Part shown: piece after piece, positions 60,974 to 64,000 of the stretch
How the letters are laid out: the number at the start of each line of letters is the position of its first letter
How positions within the stretch are numbered: the first letter of the stretch is position 1
NCBI RefSeq assembly: GCF_023231945.1
Contig: NZ_JAJLJH010000003.1
Location: 248,001 to 312,000 of the forward strand
Direction: 5' to 3'
Origin: Scleromatobacter humisilvae
Lineage (GTDB): Bacteria; Pseudomonadota; Gammaproteobacteria; Burkholderiales; Burkholderiaceae_C
DNA length: 64,000 nucleotides
The notes under the pieces: model-generated
The model's database searches: none
Told to the model about the DNA's origin: nothing
Seen by the model: the letters and a program-made list of their open reading frames with translations, nothing else
Translations under genes and position numbers: made by a program

Positions 60974-62680
60974 ATGACCGCATCCTCAGGCACCGGCGTG
61001 GCCGCCTTCCTGGCCGCCCGCGACTTCCTGCTCCGCCATCGCGAGGACTACGCCACCGCGTACCGCGACTTCCGCTGGCCGCAGCTCGTCGAGTTCAACT
61101 GGGCGCTCGACCACTTCGACGCGATGGCGCGCGGCAACGACGCGCCCGCGCTGTGGATCGTCGACGAGAGCGGGAGCGAGGACAAGGTCAGCTTCGCGCG
61201 CATGTCGGAGCGCTCGTCGCAGGTCGCCAACTGGCTGCGCGCCCTCGGCGTCGCGCGCGGCGACCGCGTGCTGCTGCTGATGCCCAACGAGGTCGCGCTG
61301 TGGGAGACGATGCTCGCCTGCATGAAGCTGGGCGCGGTCATCGTGCCCACGACGACGCTGGTCAGCACCGACGACCTCGCCGACCGCTTCGACCGCGGCG
61401 CCGTCAAGCACGTCGTCTGCACCGCGTCGGCCGCGTCCAAGTTCGACGTCTTCCCCGGCGCCTACACGCGCGTCGTCGTCGGCGCGCCGGCCGGCCAGGC
61501 GCCGGCGGGCTGGCTGGACTACGCGGCCTCGCAATCCGCGCCCACCGCGTTCGCGCCCAACGCGCCGACCCGGGCCACCGACGCGCTGTTCCTGTACTTC
61601 ACGTCCGGCACCACGTCCAAGCCCAAGCTGGTGCTGCACAACCACCAGAGCTATCCGGTGGGCCACCTGTCGACGATGTACTGGATCGGCCTGAAGCCCG
61701 GCGACGTGCACTGGAACATCAGCTCGCCCGGCTGGGCCAAGCACGCGTGGAGCTGCTTCTTCGCGCCCTGGAACGCGGGCGCGACGATCTTCATCTACAA
61801 CTACGCGCGCTTCAACGCGCCGGCCGCGCTCGACGTGCTCGTGAAGAACAAGGTGACCTCGCTGTGCGCGCCGCCCACCGTGTGGCGCATGCTGATGCAG
61901 CAGGACCTGGCGAAGTACAAGACCTCGCTGCGCGAACTGGTCGGCGCCGGCGAGCCGCTGAACCCCGAGGTGATCGACATCGTCAAGCGCGCCTGGGGCA
62001 TCACGATCCGCGACGGCTTCGGGCAGACCGAGACCACGGCGCAGGTGGGCAACCCGCCCGGCCAGCGGCTCAAGGCCGGCTCGATGGGCCGGCCGCTGCC
62101 GGGCTACGACGTCGCGCTGCTCGACGCCGACGGCAACCTGGCCGACGAGGGCGAGATCTGCCTGTCGCTGTCGCCGCGCCCGATCGCGCTGATGACCGGC
62201 TACCAGGACGACGACGAGAAGACCTCCGAAGCGATGCGCGACGGCTTCTATCACACCGGCGACGTCGCCTCGCGCGACGAGGACGGCTACATCACCTACG
62301 TGGGCCGCGCCGACGACGTGTTCAAGGCCTCCGACTACCGCATCAGCCCGTTCGAGCTCGAGAGCGTGCTGATCGAGCACGAGGCCGTGGCCGAGGCGGC
62401 GGTGATCCCGTCGCCCGATCCGATCCGGCTCGCGGTGCCCAAGGCCATCCTGATCCTGCGCGCCGGCTTCGCGCCCAGCCCGGAGCTGGCGCAGTCCATC
62501 CTCGCGTTCGCGCGCACGCGCCTGGCCTCGTACAAGCGCATCCGCATCGTCGAGTTCGGCGAGCTGCCGAAGACGTTGTCGGGCAAGATCCGCCGGGTCG
62601 AGCTGCGCCGGCGCGAGAACGCGCGCCCACCCGGCGAGGTGTGGGCGATGGAGTTCCGCGAGCCCGAGAAGGGCGAGTGA
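60974..62680 (+). CDS. Acyl-CoA synthetase (AMP-forming)
   Basis: A 568-residue ANL-superfamily ligase that activates an acid as acyl-AMP and then acyl-CoA. The P-loop-like motif YFTSGTTSKPK, the A5 motif GFGQTETT, YHTGDVASRDEDGYITYVGR and the catalytic Lys in LSGKIRR are all visible. It resembles the medium-chain or acetyl/propionyl-CoA synthetase-like group. It could supply propionyl-CoA to the prp pathway, but the gene is 40 kb away and the substrate is unproven. GGAG lies nine bases before the ATG. Confidence 0.9.
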   Translation: MTASSGTGVAAFLAARDFLLRHREDYATAYRDFRWPQLVEFNWALDHFDAMARGNDAPALWIVDESGSEDKVSFARMSERSSQVANWLRALGVARGDRVLLLMPNEVALWETMLACMKLGAVIVPTTTLVSTDDLADRFDRGAVKHVVCTASAASKFDVFPGAYTRVVVGAPAGQAPAGWLDYAASQSAPTAFAPNAPTRATDALFLYFTSGTTSKPKLVLHNHQSYPVGHLSTMYWIGLKPGDVHWNISSPGWAKHAWSCFFAPWNAGATIFIYNYARFNAPAALDVLVKNKVTSLCAPPTVWRMLMQQDLAKYKTSLRELVGAGEPLNPEVIDIVKRAWGITIRDGFGQTETTAQVGNPPGQRLKAGSMGRPLPGYDVALLDADGNLADEGEICLSLSPRPIALMTGYQDDDEKTSEAMRDGFYHTGDVASRDEDGYITYVGRADDVFKASDYRISPFELESVLIEHEAVAEAAVIPSPDPIRLAVPKAILILRAGFAPSPELAQSILAFARTRLASYKRIRIVEFGELPKTLSGKIRRVELRRRENARPPGEVWAMEFREPEKGE

Positions 62681-62686
62681 GTCGCG

Positions 62687-63073
62687 TCAGTAGCGGTGCA
62701 CGGACTCGATGATGGCCAGGATGTTGCCTTCGGTGTCCTTGAACCACGCGGCCTTCGCGCCGTTGGCGGTGATCGCGCCGCTGGGGCTGCGCTCGCCGGG
62801 CATGTCGTAGTGCTCGAACACGACGCCGCGCGACTTCAGCTCGGCGATCTCCGCGTCGACGTCGGCCACCTGCCAGAACGCCTGGCTCGCCTGCGAGGTG
62901 CCGGCGTTGGGCGTCGGATAGAGGAAGCATGACGTGCCATTGGCGAACTCGTAGACAACGCCGCCGGACACGTCCTCCTTCGGCTTGAAGCCGAGCTTGT
63001 CCTCGTAGAAGCGGCGGGCGCGCGCGACGTCCCTGGCGGGGATGTAGGCGTAGAGCGGAAACTTCTGCAGCAT
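62687..63073 (-). CDS. VOC-family protein (glyoxalase superfamily)
   Basis: A 128-residue VOC protein with first-half start YAYIPARDVARARRFYEDKLGF and second-half WQVADVDAEIAELKSRGV and AAWFKDTEGNILAIIES. Glu is retained near the start and in the DTEGN turn. The substrate is unknown. It converges with the acyl-CoA synthetase gene, whose stop is six bases away. It precedes the OYE gene on the same DNA but belongs to the same minus strand downstream of it, with 54 bases between. Confidence 0.83.
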   Translation of the reverse strand: MLQKFPLYAYIPARDVARARRFYEDKLGFKPKEDVSGGVVYEFANGTSCFLYPTPNAGTSQASQAFWQVADVDAEIAELKSRGVVFEHYDMPGERSPSGAITANGAKAAWFKDTEGNILAIIESVHRY

Positions 63074-63127
63074 GGCGGGCTCCTTGGACGACGAGTGCCG
63101 ATGCGGGCAATCCGGTGGCCCGAGACG

Positions 63128-64000
63128 TCAACGCTGGCCGATGGCCGCGCCCTCGAACAAGTCCTTGAACTCGCGCGGCTGCGAGCGCCAGTACTGCCTG
63201 GGCGCGCGCACCTTGGCGCCCAGCTTCGCGGCCGCGTGCCAGGGCCAGCGCGGGTCGTAGAGCATCGCGCGGGCCAGTGCGATGGCGTCGGCGTCGCCGC
63301 TGGCGAGGATGGTCTCGGCCTGCTCGGGCTCGGTGATCAGGCCCACCGCGATCGTCGGCAGGCCCACGTCGGCCTTGATGCGTGCCGCATGCGGCACCTG
63401 GTAGCCGGCGCCGAGCGCGATCTTCTGCTGCGGCGACACGCCGCCCGTGCTGACGTGGATCGCCGCGCAGCCCGCGTCCTTCAAGGCGCGCGCGAAGGCG
63501 ACGCTGCTGTCCAGGTCCCAGCCGCCGTCGACCCAGTCGGTCGCCGACAGCCGCACCCACACGGGCCGGTCGGCCGGGAACGCGTCACGCACCGCGCGGA
63601 AGACCTCGAGCGGGAAGCGCATGCGGTTCTCGAGGCTGCCGCCGTAGTCGTCGGTTCGCTGGTTGGCCAGCGGCGACAGGAACTCGTGCAGCAGGTAGCC
63701 GTGCGCACAGTGGATCTCCAGTCCCACCAGGCCGAGTCGCGCCGCGCGCCGGGCCGCCTCGGCGAAGCCGTCGCGCACGCGCGCGAGGCCGGCGGCGTCG
63801 AGCGCGTGCGGCGCCTCCTCGCCCGGCGAGTGCGGAATCGCCGACGGCGCCTGCGCGACCCAGCCGCCGGCGTCGGCCGACGGGATCTGTTGTCCGCCGT
63901 CCCACGGCGCGCGGCTGGACGCCTTGCGGCCCGCATGGGCCAGCTGCATCGCGATCGGGATGGGCGACTGCGCGCGCACCGCCGCGAGCACGCGCGCGAG
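63128..64000 (-). CDS. Old yellow enzyme family NADH:flavin oxidoreductase (N-terminus off window)
   Basis: FMN-dependent ene-reductase of the YqjM/OYE group. About 291 codons are present. Visible elements are QLAHAGRKASS, the substrate-binding EIHCAHGYLLHEFLSPLANQR, DDYGGSLENRMRF, VRLSATDW, and the phosphate-binding region near ADAIALARAMLYDPRWPWHAA. The C-terminus is complete; the N-terminal barrel strands and start codon lie beyond position 64000. It probably reduces activated double bonds in the cytoplasm. The frame stays open to the window edge. Confidence 0.9.
   Translation of the reverse strand, partial: LARVLAAVRAQSPIPIAMQLAHAGRKASSRAPWDGGQQIPSADAGGWVAQAPSAIPHSPGEEAPHALDAAGLARVRDGFAEAARRAARLGLVGLEIHCAHGYLLHEFLSPLANQRTDDYGGSLENRMRFPLEVFRAVRDAFPADRPVWVRLSATDWVDGGWDLDSSVAFARALKDAGCAAIHVSTGGVSPQQKIALGAGYQVPHAARIKADVGLPTIAVGLITEPEQAETILASGDADAIALARAMLYDPRWPWHAAAKLGAKVRAPRQYWRSQPREFKDLFEGAAIGQR

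Overview
This is 64 kb of chromosomal DNA from a very GC-rich bacterium (roughly 70% G+C by eye). Gene content points to a betaproteobacterium of the order Burkholderiales, perhaps a Roseateles/Mitsuaria/Rubrivivax-like genus. The pointers are a prpC-acnD-prpF-prpB methylcitrate cluster with an XRE-type regulator, metE beside metR, a dapC-dapD-pilT/U-like-dapE string, a FlhC-type regulator and an LpxO homologue. The genus is inference. No rRNA, tRNA, CRISPR array, insertion sequence, prophage or integrase was seen. Coding density is high and no stretch over about 300 bases lacks a gene.

Layout. 1-6335 (minus): partial ABC-F ATPase, prmB, dapE, a PilT/PilU-type ATPase, dapD and dapC, with most junctions overlapping or tight. 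6493-9854: an LpxO-like hydroxylase, a BetR-type response regulator, and a long regulator that reads as FlhD-FlhD-FlhC in one chain. 9921-13298: radical SAM protein, PEP mutase-family lyase, small secreted protein, SUI1/YciH factor, VOC protein. 13346-20843: propionate (2-methylcitrate) cycle with a divergent regulator. 20858-26002: HD hydrolase, MetR, MetE, SRPBCC and GNAT proteins. 25999-34542: hybrid histidine kinase, lipoprotein, HtrA-like protease, ParD-like/Map operon, prolyl oligopeptidase. 34564-43286: membrane protein with unresolved end, repeat-rich secreted protein, CorA-type transporter, a pit-ppk2 phosphate/polyphosphate operon with a candidate Pho box, then small stress or unknown genes. 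43416-47322: alanine-rich amphipathic protein, chemotaxis receptor with a C-terminal sensor, Cys-repeat secreted protein, cysteine synthase. 47401-54034 (minus): beta-glucoside utilisation operon (GH1 enzyme, sugar ABC importer, LacI regulator). 54259-58649: aldo/keto reductase, DoxX-like protein, a second amphipathic protein, Dps, bacterioferritin and Bfd. 58669-60741 (minus): ECF sigma/anti-sigma operon with a secreted protein. 60974-64000: acyl-CoA synthetase, VOC protein and a partial old yellow enzyme.

The most unusual observations are these: the single-chain FlhD2C-like regulator at 8565; a 62-bp tandem repeat (50378-50502) that carries start-stop coupled mini-ORFs, with a third copy 5 kb away before another gene; a 13-nt box at fixed distance from a -10 element before two related but diverged genes (43416 and 56081); a strong AT-rich inverted repeat before a ParD-like/methionine aminopeptidase operon; and a secreted protein built of three Cys-pair repeats. 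Functional statements come from recognising family motifs by eye. No database search was run.
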